Shown here one piece after another: positions 53,123-61,175 of a stretch of 64,000 nucleotides of DNA (its first letter is position 1; each line of letters opens with the position of its first letter). The notes below the pieces were generated by a model. That model saw only the letters and a list, made by a program, of their open reading frames with translations. It had not been told where the DNA came from and made no database searches. The position numbers and the translations under genes are program-made. The stretch lies in assembly GCA_002436105.1 (NCBI GenBank), contig DIXU01000009.1, positions 1 to 64,000 of the forward strand, given 5' to 3'. The DNA comes from Candidatus Aminicenantes bacterium UBA6072 (GTDB lineage: Bacteria > Acidobacteriota > Aminicenantia > UBA2199).

Positions 53123-53211
53123 ATGGTGTCAGGTCTTTCATTATTACTTTCCCAAGAAGGTCTAGATCAGGAAATTTCCTTTCTGATCAAATGTTATAAT
53201 GTAAGATCTGA
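53123..53211. repeat. 90-bp palindromic repeat, copy 2
   Basis: Second copy of the element at 49921-50009. It lies between the convergent S41 and KorB genes. Confidence 0.8.
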
Positions 53212-53228
53212 CCCCAATGCTCCCTTCC

Positions 53229-54089
53229 CTATACTTTGGCCATGATCTCGGCTTCGACCTTTTTCATGTCGACTTCCCTTGTATAAAGCGGGGTCCTGTC
53301 CTTCTTGTAGACTTCAAGGTTATCCTCGAATGTGGCGCGCTGATCGCTCTGGTAGATGATCCCCAGCGGGAACGGTTCCTCTTCCAGGGATTTTTTGAAG
53401 GCGCCGGCCCGGTCGGAGGGATCGTACCCGTCCGGCAAATAGGCGGTATTGTCCTTGAACCATTTGAAGATATTGGTCTTGTTGAACGAAACGCACGGCT
53501 GGAATATGTCCACCAGGGCGAACCCCTTATGCGCGATCGCCTTCTTCATTACTTCCTTCGTCTGTTCCACATCGGCGCAAAAAACCCTGGCCACGAACGG
53601 CACATCCAGGGCGATCGCCAGGGCCATGGGATTCAGCGGCTTTTCGAACACGCCGAAAACCTGGACCGGGGTTTCCATGCCCGGCCTGGAGGTGGGCGAG
53701 GCCTGGCCCTTGGTGAGCCCGTACACCATGTTGTCGTGCACGAACAGGGTGATATCGGGATTGCGCCTGCCGGCGTGCAAAAGATGGTTTCCGCCCTCGC
53801 CGTACATGTCGCCGTCGCCGCCGACGGCAATGACCGTCAGTTCCGGATTGCAGGCCTTGATGGCGGTCGCCGCAGGCAGCCCGCGCCCGTGCAGCCCGTT
53901 GAAAAAGCTGGTGTCGATGTAGTGCGGCATCTTGGCGGCCTGGCCGATCCCCGAAACCAGCACCACGTTTTCCCTGGCAAGATCAAGCTCCGCCAGCGCG
54001 GCCAGCAATGCCTGGCGAATGGAAAAGTTGCCGCAGCCGGGGCACCAGGCGATATCGACCTTGTCGGCAAAATCAAAAGCGTTTTCCAT
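53229..54089 (-). CDS. korB: 2-oxoacid:ferredoxin oxidoreductase, beta subunit
   Basis: A 286-residue thiamine-diphosphate-binding subunit. CPGCGNFSIRQALLAAL opens the domain, GGDGDMYGEGGNHLLHAGRRN is the TPP/Mg motif (GDG-x-N pattern), and NNMVYGLT-like NMVYGLTKGQASPTS follows. It decarboxylates a 2-oxoacid and reduces ferredoxin, forming an acyl-CoA; 2-oxoglutarate is the guess from similarity to KorB. Length is typical of the two-subunit type. The ATG has GGAGG upstream and overlaps the end of the alpha gene by 17 bases, so the pair is coupled. No separate ferredoxin-like delta subunit is seen nearby. Confidence 0.92.
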   Translation of the reverse strand: MENAFDFADKVDIAWCPGCGNFSIRQALLAALAELDLARENVVLVSGIGQAAKMPHYIDTSFFNGLHGRGLPAATAIKACNPELTVIAVGGDGDMYGEGGNHLLHAGRRNPDITLFVHDNMVYGLTKGQASPTSRPGMETPVQVFGVFEKPLNPMALAIALDVPFVARVFCADVEQTKEVMKKAIAHKGFALVDIFQPCVSFNKTNIFKWFKDNTAYLPDGYDPSDRAGAFKKSLEEEPFPLGIIYQSDQRATFEDNLEVYKKDRTPLYTREVDMKKVEAEIMAKV

Positions 54090-55791
54090 GACGTCCTCCG
54101 GCGCGGATGAACTTTTTAATTTCCTCTTTGACCTCTTCCACCGAAAAGGGCAGCCCGTTGTATTTCAATACGCTGTGATCGCTGGCCACCCCGGTCTCCA
54201 GGCGGATCAGCCGCGCGAACTGCGCGGACGAATTCCCTTCCACGACGATCAGGTTGGCCGCTTTCTTCAAATAGGCGCCGGCCTCCTCCGGAAAGGGGAA
54301 CAGCCAGGAAAAATGCAGGACGGCGACATCCTTTTCCCCCAGGGCTTCGACCGCTTCGCATACGGTATTGAAGGTAGACCCCCAGCAGACGACCAGCGTG
54401 CGGTAGTCGCCGCTGCCGACCAGTTTGGGCGCGATGATATCCGCCCGGATCGCCGCGAATTTTTTCAGGCGCTTGTCGACCATCCTGACCCGCAGTTCGA
54501 GATCCTCGGTGATATGCCCGGCTTCATCGTGCTCGTCGCTGTCGGCGCAGACATGGCCGGAACCGTAACCCGGTATGCCGCGGGGAGAGATGCCGTTTTC
54601 CGTCAGGGAAAATCTTTTGTAATCCATGGCCGTTTTGACGACATGCTTCTCGACTTTGAGATCCCCGACAGGGAAAACCGGGGTGTTGCCCCGGCTGTCG
54701 ATGAAAAACTGGTCCGTCAAGATGAAAACCGGGACCTGGCAGGCGGCGGCCAGGTTGAAGGCCTTTTGGGTCAGGGCGAATGCCTCCGCCAGCGTTCCCG
54801 GCGCCAGGATGATGCGGGGGAAATCGCCGTGCCCGGCATGCAGGACCAGGTCCAGGTCGCCCTGTTCGCTCCGGGTGGGGAGCCCGGTCGCCGGCCCCGG
54901 ACGCTGAGCCAGGTGGAGCACCAACGGCGATTCGATCATGCCGCAAAGGCTGATGCCTTCGCACATGAGGGCGAAGCCGCCGCCGGAGGTCGTGACCAGC
55001 GCCCGGGCGCCGGCGTACCAGGCGCCGAGCGCCATGTTGACCACGCCGATCTCGTCCTCGACCTGCTCGACGATGATCGGGAATTTTTTGGCATGAGAAG
55101 CCATTTCCACAAGGACGCCCGTCGAGGGCGACATGGGGTAGGCGCAAACGTAATCGCAGCCCCCGGCCAGAGCGCCGAGGGCGATCGCCTCGGACCCCGT
55201 GAGCAGCAGCTCCTTTTTCACGGCGGCGTCCTTTTCAATGGCCACGGTGATCCCGGCCAGCCCCTTGCCGGCCGCGTAGCCCTTCTTTATTGCCGCAACA
55301 TTATTGCTCCTGATTTCTTCGCTTTTCCCGGAGAAATAGCCGAGGATGAAGTCTTCACACTCTTTTTCATCGACTTTCAGGAGCCCGCAAATGCACCCCG
55401 CGGCGATCGTGTTGGCATAAATGGCGCCGCCTGTTTCCGCCGCCATGCGGGTGAACTGGATGTCGATCATGCCCGGGTGATCGATCTTGTCCTTTTCGCC
55501 GATCACGATCGTGTCCGGCGTGATCCTGTTCCCCAGGTGCGGGATCGCTTCCCTGTGCAGCGGCAGCAGGATGTCGATGCGGTCCAGGAACCCGGCGGTC
55601 CTTTTGCCGGAGACGCGGATCGCGGTCGAGTTGGCGCCGCCCCTTACCCGCGACATGAACTCGGATGCCGAGAAATAATTGTAACCGCTCTTTTTCAGCA
55701 AATGCGCCAGGATGCCTTCTATCGACTGCAGGCCCTGCCCGGCCTCGCCGGCCAGGACGATCACCAGGTCATCCGCTATGGTTCTTGCCAT
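54073..55791 (-). CDS. korA: 2-oxoacid:ferredoxin oxidoreductase, fused gamma-alpha subunit
   Basis: A 572-residue subunit. Residues 1-185 form the gamma domain (AGEAGQGLQSIEGIL, MSRVRGGANSTAIRVS). Residues 200-560 form the alpha domain (GSEAIALGALAGGCDYVCAYPMSPSTGV, TTSGGGFALMCEG, LAQRPGPATGLPTRSEQGDL), with the C-terminal transketolase-like part (VVCWGSTFNTVCEAVEAL). The fusion is the usual layout of KorA-type enzymes. The start at 55791 is chosen over one four codons earlier because GGGGG precedes it. It lies 86 bp downstream of a small zinc-ribbon gene, on the same strand. Confidence 0.92.
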   Translation of the reverse strand: MARTIADDLVIVLAGEAGQGLQSIEGILAHLLKKSGYNYFSASEFMSRVRGGANSTAIRVSGKRTAGFLDRIDILLPLHREAIPHLGNRITPDTIVIGEKDKIDHPGMIDIQFTRMAAETGGAIYANTIAAGCICGLLKVDEKECEDFILGYFSGKSEEIRSNNVAAIKKGYAAGKGLAGITVAIEKDAAVKKELLLTGSEAIALGALAGGCDYVCAYPMSPSTGVLVEMASHAKKFPIIVEQVEDEIGVVNMALGAWYAGARALVTTSGGGFALMCEGISLCGMIESPLVLHLAQRPGPATGLPTRSEQGDLDLVLHAGHGDFPRIILAPGTLAEAFALTQKAFNLAAACQVPVFILTDQFFIDSRGNTPVFPVGDLKVEKHVVKTAMDYKRFSLTENGISPRGIPGYGSGHVCADSDEHDEAGHITEDLELRVRMVDKRLKKFAAIRADIIAPKLVGSGDYRTLVVCWGSTFNTVCEAVEALGEKDVAVLHFSWLFPFPEEAGAYLKKAANLIVVEGNSSAQFARLIRLETGVASDHSVLKYNGLPFSVEEVKEEIKKFIRAGGRHGKRF

Positions 55792-55877
55792 GCTGCCCCC
55801 CATGATCAGGTCGGCCTGTTGAAGGCCGACGCCATGAATTTCAACGCGTAAGGGAAAACCATCGCCGTCCGGCCGGG

Positions 55878-56072
55878 CTATGGGTTACCGTCCGTCCCGT
55901 CGTTGCAGGGCTCGTCGGCGGCATGGGCGCGCGCCGTCTCGGCATCAAACGGCTTGGTGCAGCTTTCCAGTTTGAGCGTCATGGGCGAGCCGCAGCATGC
56001 GGGAATTTTTTCCCCTTGCAAAACCGTTTTTTCTTTTTGGCATTTTTCACAGCGGTACGTTTTTCCCTTCAT
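55878..56072 (-). CDS. Small zinc-ribbon protein upstream of korAB
   Basis: A 64-residue protein. CEKCQKEKTVLQGEKIPACCGSPM has the Cys-x2-Cys ... Cys-Cys pattern of a small zinc-ribbon/desulforedoxin-like metal site, and the tail is acidic. The ATG at 56072 has a strong ribosome binding site (AAGGAGGG). It probably shares a transcript with korA and korB and might be a small electron carrier or an assembly factor; this is inference from position. Confidence 0.7.
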   Translation of the reverse strand: MKGKTYRCEKCQKEKTVLQGEKIPACCGSPMTLKLESCTKPFDAETARAHAADEPCNDGTDGNP

Positions 56073-56392
56073 TGCGATCCCTCCTTCATAATGACCCAAC
56101 CTTACCCTGTCGGAACAAAGAATTCAAGCATCCTTGATGAAGGCAGGCATCCCGGGAAAGAGGAGCTTGGGGACTCCCTATTGCCGCTGACCCTCTAACT
56201 CTTCAACTTCGAATTTAGCTATCTCTTATTGCACAAAGGCAAGCATCGTCCCCAGCCGCCCAATTGCTTTTCTCTTGTTCTGACAAAGTCACAAAGTCAA
56301 CCAACGTCCGCACTCCCAAGCATTTCCAAATTAGTAGGGTGTTTTTTGCTAATTGCACGAAAACAAGCCCCCGGCACCCAGCTGCATCCGGA
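56073..56392. other. Intergenic region with dispersed repeat pieces
   Basis: Fragments of the TTGCACAAAxxCAAGCATCG and CAAAGTCACAAAGTCAAC repeat families lie at about 56225-56250 and 56280-56308. No gene is supported. Confidence 0.45.
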
Positions 56393-56421
56393 TTGATGTT
56401 TCGCCCGGGATCGTGTAAAAT
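56393..56421 (+). promoter_or_regulatory. Promoter of histidine phosphatase gene
   Basis: TTGATG (56393-56398), 17-bp spacer, TAAAAT (56416-56421), about 30 bases before the ATG. Confidence 0.55.
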
Positions 56422-56453
56422 CCATCCAGACGAAAATGGGGGGGCCGCCAAAC

Positions 56454-57179
56454 ATGTTGAAGCAACGACATTCCTTATCATGGACCGTTCTGCTGGCGAT
56501 CGCGATCCTGTTCCCCACGGCCTCGTCGGCCCAAGCGGCCGCTCGGGAAAAAAAGGGGACGCGGACGATCTACCTGGTCCGCCACGGCCAGTACGACCAC
56601 GCGGACAGGCGGGACGAGTTCACCGGCAGGGCGCTGGTGCCGCTGGGCGTCGCCCAGGCCAGGCTGCTCGCCGCCAGGCTGAAAGCGATGCCGGCCGCCT
56701 TCACCTCGCTCACCAGCAGCACCATGACCCGCGCCCGGCAGACCGCCCAGGTCATCGGCCGCGACTTTCCCGGGCTGGAGCTGAGGCAGGATCCCGCGAT
56801 CAGCGAATGCACGCCTCCGACCTGGCGCAAAGACATCATGGCCGAGGAGAAAGCGGAGGAGATGGAGCAGTGCGTGAAAAACATCGAGGGCTTCTTCAAG
56901 GAGCGCTTCATCCCGTCGCCCGACGCCGCCGACCGGCATGACATCGTCGTGTGCCACGGCAACGTCATCCGCTACATCGTGGCCAAAGTGCTGCGCGTGG
57001 ACCCGATGTCATGGCTGCAGATGAGCATCTCCAACTGCAGCCTGACGATCATTCGCGTCCATCCGGACGGGGCGATGAAACTCGACGCTTTCGGGGATTA
57101 CGGGCACATCCCCGAGAACATGAGGACCTTCACCGGCGGGGACGACCCGGCCAGGGAACTAAGCACTTTCATGCCATAG
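56454..57179 (+). CDS. Exported histidine phosphatase (PGAM-like)
   Basis: A 241-residue protein of histidine phosphatase branch 1. After a signal peptide (WTVLLAIAILFPTASSAQA) it has the catalytic LVRHGQYDH (His in RHG), the second motif SSTMTRARQTAQVIG with an Arg, the acid in ISECTPPTW, and the late second His in VVCHGNVIRY. These fit a phosphatase or phosphoglycerate mutase-like enzyme, and export suggests phosphatase rather than glycolytic activity. The in-frame ATG six codons earlier lacks a better signal. The substrate is unknown. Confidence 0.88.
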   Translation: MLKQRHSLSWTVLLAIAILFPTASSAQAAAREKKGTRTIYLVRHGQYDHADRRDEFTGRALVPLGVAQARLLAARLKAMPAAFTSLTSSTMTRARQTAQVIGRDFPGLELRQDPAISECTPPTWRKDIMAEEKAEEMEQCVKNIEGFFKERFIPSPDAADRHDIVVCHGNVIRYIVAKVLRVDPMSWLQMSISNCSLTIIRVHPDGAMKLDAFGDYGHIPENMRTFTGGDDPARELSTFMP

Positions 57180-57258
57180 AAGGCATCAGCGGGGCATTTT
57201 CAGGCCAGCCTTCACAAAAGCAGGCATCGCTCCACAAGCTCCCGGTCTTCCTGTTCCA

Positions 57259-58005
57259 TCAGTTCAGCTTTCGCAAATGAAGAATTCTGTCGTTCAAGGG
57301 GTCATGGACGACAAGTTCATTCTTCGCGGCGGGCAGGCAATACGGCTGCGTTTCTGTTCCAATCGCGGCAGGCGCGGTTTTTTGCAGCTTGTAGAGGTCA
57401 CGGTTGACATCCAGGTAATACCTGGAGCCATCCGCGGTCACGATCTCCCAGGTGGGGGCAAAAGGATAGGCAGCGAGCCGGTTCCCCATGAATATCCTTT
57501 CCATTTTTTTGATGCCGGCGGCTTCGAAATGGGAAGAAAAAACCTTCACGGCTTCCTGCCGACCCGCGATCGGCCTGGAAGAGCCGGACGCCGCGATCCC
57601 GCCAAAGTACAGGCCGCTGGCCAGCAGGGAGAGGCGAGCCGCTTCATTTCCCTCCCGGTCCTTCAATACGACCAGATACAGGAATTCGTCGGGAAAGGCG
57701 ACGGTCCGATTCGCCACTCTTTCTATTTCCGTAACATGAATCCCCGGATCCGGCGCGAGCAGTTCCAGAAGCAATTCCTTCTCCTTGGGGGCGTTTCCGA
57801 TCGCCGGTCCATGATGCAAGCGGATCGCATGCTTCACGTCCTCGATGATCTCATTCCGGGCGACCGGGTAAGGATAAGGGACATAAGACGGGCTTCCGGG
57901 ATCCTGCAACTCCTTCAAGGGCACTGGCGGCTTCCGCTCTCCCGCGTCAGCCCGGATCCAAACAACGGAACAGGCCAGAACCATGGTCAGCATGACTTTT
58001 CGCAT
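57259..58005 (-). CDS. Secreted protein of unknown function
   Basis: A 248-residue exported protein. The start at 58005 (MRKVMLTMVLACSVVWIRADA) follows AAGGAA by seven bases; starts at 58011 and 58026 are less likely. The mature part has KELQDPGSPSYVPYPYPVARNEIIEDVKHAI, a hydrophobic beta-rich centre (FLYLVVLKDREGNEAARLSLLASGLYFGG) and YYLDVNRDLYKLQK near the end. I recognise no family. It is monocistronic with its own promoter. Confidence 0.65.
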   Translation of the reverse strand: MRKVMLTMVLACSVVWIRADAGERKPPVPLKELQDPGSPSYVPYPYPVARNEIIEDVKHAIRLHHGPAIGNAPKEKELLLELLAPDPGIHVTEIERVANRTVAFPDEFLYLVVLKDREGNEAARLSLLASGLYFGGIAASGSSRPIAGRQEAVKVFSSHFEAAGIKKMERIFMGNRLAAYPFAPTWEIVTADGSRYYLDVNRDLYKLQKTAPAAIGTETQPYCLPAAKNELVVHDPLNDRILHLRKLN

Positions 58006-58045
58006 GGTCATTCCTTCTTCTCGCATCGTTGCCGCCTTTTTTATT

Positions 58046-58074
58046 ATTGTATTGCCAATCAAAAAATATAACAA
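58046..58074 (-). promoter_or_regulatory. Promoter of the secreted protein gene
   Basis: Minus-strand TTGTTA (58074-58069), 17-bp spacer, TACAAT (58051-58046), about 40 bases before the ATG at 58005. Confidence 0.5.
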
Positions 58075-58093
58075 CGGATTATCTCGGAAAATT

Positions 58094-58116
58094 GGGGACG
58101 GTCCGTTAATCCGTGT
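58094..58116 (-). repeat. Dispersed 22-bp repeat, inverted copy
   Basis: The minus strand reads ACACGGATTAACGGACC..., the same family as 34913-34934 and 38939-38960. It lies between divergent genes. Confidence 0.6.
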
Positions 58117-58247
58117 ATTCATTTGCCTTACTGCGCTTATGATTCCTATTGGCGATTGAGAGACACATGACTTGATTGCTTTGGTTGGCTCCGGCTCAGG
58201 TTTTGATTTCCGTAATTGAAAAAGAAGAGAAATAAAATGTTTTTTTA

Positions 58248-58290
58248 AACTAAGGTTTTAGTTGACAAACTAAGTTTTTAGTTACATAAT
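58248..58290 (+). promoter_or_regulatory. Double BlaI-type operator and promoter
   Basis: Two 16-bp palindromes AACTAA-N4-TTAGTT lie at 58248-58263 and 58268-58283. A consensus TTGACA (58262-58267), 17-bp spacer and CATAAT (58285-58290) overlap them, so the second operator fills the spacer. The -10 ends six bases before the ATG, which suggests a leaderless transcript. Confidence 0.8.
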
Positions 58291-58296
58291 TATTGC

Positions 58297-58698
58297 ATGA
58301 AAGAATTAACCCGAGCCGAAGAGCAGATAATGCACGTGCTGTGGGAGATCGAAAAGGGCGTGGTCAAGGACATCCTCGACCGCCTGCCCGAGCCCAGGCC
58401 GGCCTACAACACGGTTTCGACCATCGTGCGCATCCTGGAAAAGAAGGGCTTCGTCGACCACGAAGCCTACGGCAAGACCCACCAGTACTTCCCGCGCATC
58501 ACCCTGAACGAGTACCGCCGCGGCTTTTTGAAATCCTTCGTAACCAGGTTTTTCGGGAATTCGTACCAGGAGATGGTCTCCTTCTTCGCCAGCGACCGCA
58601 AGATCACCATCCAGGAGCTCGAGGAGATGAAGATATCGCTGGCCGAGGAGATCGAGCGCCAGAGGACGGAGGGGCACGATGGACACAGCGCTGATTGA
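58297..58698 (+). CDS. BlaI/MecI-family repressor
   Basis: A 133-residue winged-helix repressor: MKELTRAEEQIMHVLWEIEKG, VVKDILDRL, AYNTVSTIVRILEKKGFVDHE and a dimerising C-terminus. In relatives it is cut by a BlaR1-type membrane protease upon a signal, which releases its operators. The double palindrome and promoter just upstream support autoregulation. It overlaps the next gene by 20 bases. The start at 58297 has no ribosome binding site and lies six bases after the -10. Confidence 0.92.
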   Translation: MKELTRAEEQIMHVLWEIEKGVVKDILDRLPEPRPAYNTVSTIVRILEKKGFVDHEAYGKTHQYFPRITLNEYRRGFLKSFVTRFFGNSYQEMVSFFASDRKITIQELEEMKISLAEEIERQRTEGHDGHSAD

Positions 58699-60172
58699 CT
58701 ACCTGTTCAAGGTGGCCGTTTTTCTCGGCACGGCCTATTTTTTCTACCATTACCTGCTGCGCAACGATGTCAGCTTCCTGGCCAACCGCCTGTTCCTGCT
58801 CTCCATGCTGCCCCTCTCCTTCCTGCTGCCCCTGGCCCCGCTGCGCTCGCCCTTCCGCTCCCTGACCGTCAGCCCCGCTGCGCTCGCCGTCGCGCCCGCC
58901 ATGCCGGCGGCCGCGGCCCCTTCGGGCCCGTCGTTCGCCTCGATCATCGTTTTCCTGTACTGGGCCGGGGCGGCGCTGCTCCTGCTGCGCATTCTCTTCC
59001 ACCTGTTCCACCTCTACCGCCTGCAGCGCCGCAACCCCCGCGAGCGGCTGCGCAACGTCACCCTGGTCCGGGTCGCCCAGCCCATCCCGCCCTTCTCCTT
59101 CTTCAACCGCATTTTCCTGCACGCGGATAAAAGATGCAATGCCCGGGAAATGGAGCAGATCATCTCCCACGAGTCGGTGCACATCCGCCAGCTGCACTCC
59201 CTCGACATCCTGGTCATGGAGCTGGCGGTCGCCCTGCAGTGGTTCAACCCCGTCGCCTGGCTCTACCGCAAGGCCCTCAAGGAGACTCATGAGTACCTCG
59301 CCGACCGCGAAGTCATTGCGCAAGGCTTCAACGCGGACGGCTATAGGCTGCTGCTTTTCGAACAGCAGTTCGGCGCCAAGCTGTTCGAATTCGCCAGCCA
59401 TCTCAAGCAATCACAGATCAAAAGGAGAATGTCCATGATGAAGCGGATGAAAACTACGGGCAAGGTCCCGTACAAGATCGTTTTGGCGCTGCCGCTGGTC
59501 GCCCTACTGGCCCTGGCCCTGGCCCAGCCCAGGCTGGTCCTGGCAAAAGGCGCGGCCGCGGACGAACAGAAGCAAACCGTGCACAAGGAGGAAAAAAAGG
59601 CCATGAGCGAGCAGGAGCAAAAGGAACTCCAGCTCAAGCTCGAGGCCAAGAAGAATGCCCTCAAGGAAAAGCTGAGCGCCACGACCGATCCCGAGGAGAA
59701 GCAGAAGCTGATGGCGGAGCTCGAAAGCGTCTTAAAGAAGCGTGAGGTCCTGCTGAGCGAATCGGAACTGGCCCTCAAGGAACAGGAGAAGGCCGAAAAG
59801 GCAAAGGAAAAAGAGAAGCTCAAGGAGCTGATGGCCAAGCTCGAGGCCAAGGAGAAGGCGCTGAAGGAGGCCTACGCCGGCGCCGAAACGCCGGAGGCGA
59901 AGGAAAAGGCCAAGCAGGACCTCGACGAATTCTTCAAAAAGCGCCAGGCCATCCTGGACGAGTACGGCATCGTCAAGGTGAAGAAGCAGCCCACCAGGGA
60001 ACAGATGGAAAAGAAGCTGGCCTCGGTCAAGGAGATGCGCCTGAAGCTCGAGCAGGAGATCGCCGCGGAGAAGGACCATGAAAAGCTCAAGGAGCTCAAG
60101 CAGAAATTCGAAAAGCTCGGCCAGTTCGCGGAGGAGCTGAAGATCAAGATCGAGGAGATGGCGCAGAAATGA
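58679..60172 (+). CDS. BlaR1/M56-type membrane metalloprotease with long coiled-coil tail
   Basis: A 497-residue protein. The N-terminal part has four membrane helices and an M56 peptidase domain with the zinc motif H164-E-S-V-H168 and the later ETHEYLADREV (202-212). After a last helix (about 262-285, VPYKIVLALPLVALLALALAQPRLVLA) comes a highly charged, Lys/Glu-rich coiled coil of about 200 residues (300-497), in place of the penicillin-binding sensor of BlaR1. Cleavage of the partner repressor is inferred from family. It is coupled to the BlaI gene by a 20-base overlap and followed by a strong terminator. Confidence 0.9.
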   Translation: MDTALIDYLFKVAVFLGTAYFFYHYLLRNDVSFLANRLFLLSMLPLSFLLPLAPLRSPFRSLTVSPAALAVAPAMPAAAAPSGPSFASIIVFLYWAGAALLLLRILFHLFHLYRLQRRNPRERLRNVTLVRVAQPIPPFSFFNRIFLHADKRCNAREMEQIISHESVHIRQLHSLDILVMELAVALQWFNPVAWLYRKALKETHEYLADREVIAQGFNADGYRLLLFEQQFGAKLFEFASHLKQSQIKRRMSMMKRMKTTGKVPYKIVLALPLVALLALALAQPRLVLAKGAAADEQKQTVHKEEKKAMSEQEQKELQLKLEAKKNALKEKLSATTDPEEKQKLMAELESVLKKREVLLSESELALKEQEKAEKAKEKEKLKELMAKLEAKEKALKEAYAGAETPEAKEKAKQDLDEFFKKRQAILDEYGIVKVKKQPTREQMEKKLASVKEMRLKLEQEIAAEKDHEKLKELKQKFEKLGQFAEELKIKIEEMAQK

Positions 60173-60224
60173 CGCGCAGGGGAATTCCCCTCATCCCCTT
60201 TCCCGACCGTTAGTCCCCCTCCGG

Positions 60225-60262
60225 GTGCGGGGCGGTCTTCACGGCCGCCCCGCACGTCTTTT
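60225..60262 (+). terminator. Strong rho-independent-like terminator
   Basis: GTGCGGGGCGG (60225-60235) pairs perfectly with CCGCCCCGCAC (60245-60255) around a nine-base loop, and GTCTTTT follows. It ends the blaI-blaR1-type operon. Confidence 0.85.
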
Positions 60263-60330
60263 GTGGACGGCAAACACCGGCCAGCAGGAACTCTTTCATG
60301 ACGGCGATCCTTCCCTCCGCGGCGCCGCCG

Positions 60331-60801
60331 TCACTTGAAGGTCGAGACATCGCCCAGGCGCATGAGTTCCTTCCCGCGGCGTTCGTAGAGCGTCATCCAG
60401 GCGCAGGTGAAATCAAGGGGCCGCTGCGAGCCGTCCGCGGCGCGGCGGACGCCCTTAACCTTGACCTGGCTGACGGCCCAGACCAGCGAGCCGTCCCGGG
60501 AGCAGCCGACCAGGGGCTCCGCCAGCTCGCGGTACTCGGCGAAGGTGGCGCTGTTCAGATAGTCGGCGAACCCCTTGATCGTGTCCTGAAACCTGGGAAA
60601 GCTGACTTCACCGTCCTTGACGGCGAAATACCTTTCCGGATAGTTCCGGGTCAGAAAGCTGACGTCCTTTCTCAGGTGGGCCTCGATGGCGGCACGATGC
60701 AGCGTCCGCACCTCCCGGGTGATCGCGGCGATGTCGGCGGAACGACCGCATCCGCTCAATGCGATCAAGGCCAGTAACGAGACCGTTCTGAAGTATCCCA
60801 T
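60331..60801 (-). CDS. Lipoprotein with NTF2/SnoaL-like domain
   Basis: A 156-residue lipoprotein. The start at 60801 (MGYFRTVSLLALIALSGCGRS) has GGGAGG upstream and a lipobox LSGC, so it is probably lipid-anchored. The mature part shows an NTF2/SnoaL-like pattern: ITREVRTLHRAAIEAHLRKDVSFLTRNYPERY, then YLNSATFAEYRELAEPLVGCSRDGSLVWAVSQVKVKG and TCAWMTLYERRGKELMRLGDVS. This fold can be enzymatic or structural. No family function is known. Confidence 0.75.
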   Translation of the reverse strand: MGYFRTVSLLALIALSGCGRSADIAAITREVRTLHRAAIEAHLRKDVSFLTRNYPERYFAVKDGEVSFPRFQDTIKGFADYLNSATFAEYRELAEPLVGCSRDGSLVWAVSQVKVKGVRRAADGSQRPLDFTCAWMTLYERRGKELMRLGDVSTFK

Positions 60802-61175
60802 GTTTCGCCTCCCTTTCAACGGCAACGGCGCCATTGTATCAAACCGGCAGGTTCCGTTGAAGTTCAATGCCGGCATCGGGCGAATCGGGTGCGGAGCGTG
60901 GCTTCATGCAAGAATTTTACAACCTGTTTTCTTGCCCCGGGACGGCGGTCCCGCCCGTTCCATCTGACGCCGGCAACGGCCTGATCGCACCCGAACAGGC
61001 GCCGTCCCCGGACTCCGGCAAGCCGCCCGAAATACCTTATATGACGGGATAATTCAAAATAATGATCATTTTTTTCTGTTGGCAAACGGCCGGATTAAGT
61101 TTATCATACGACTTGAGCATGAGATCGACGACCCGGTCTCAGCGCCTGAAAATCCGCTGGATCATGGAGAAAGGA
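60802..61175. other. Intergenic region
   Basis: Divergent region between the lipoprotein and the LolA-like paralogue. A perfect 10-bp palindrome AATGATCATT lies at about 61061-61070. A 61-codon open frame at 60867 lacks coding features. Nothing else is supported. Confidence 0.4.

Noticed and set aside
58201..58296. Possible CRISPR-like repeat (AACTAA units)
   Set aside because: Only two 16-bp palindromes overlapping a promoter and a BlaI-type gene; this is an operator pair, not an array.
60867..61052. 61-codon plus-strand open frame
   Set aside because: Pro/Ala-rich, no ribosome binding site and no similarity to anything else in the window.
61054..61075. Possible Fur-like palindrome AATGATCATT
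   Set aside because: Only a 10-bp palindrome, too short and without iron-related genes next to it.
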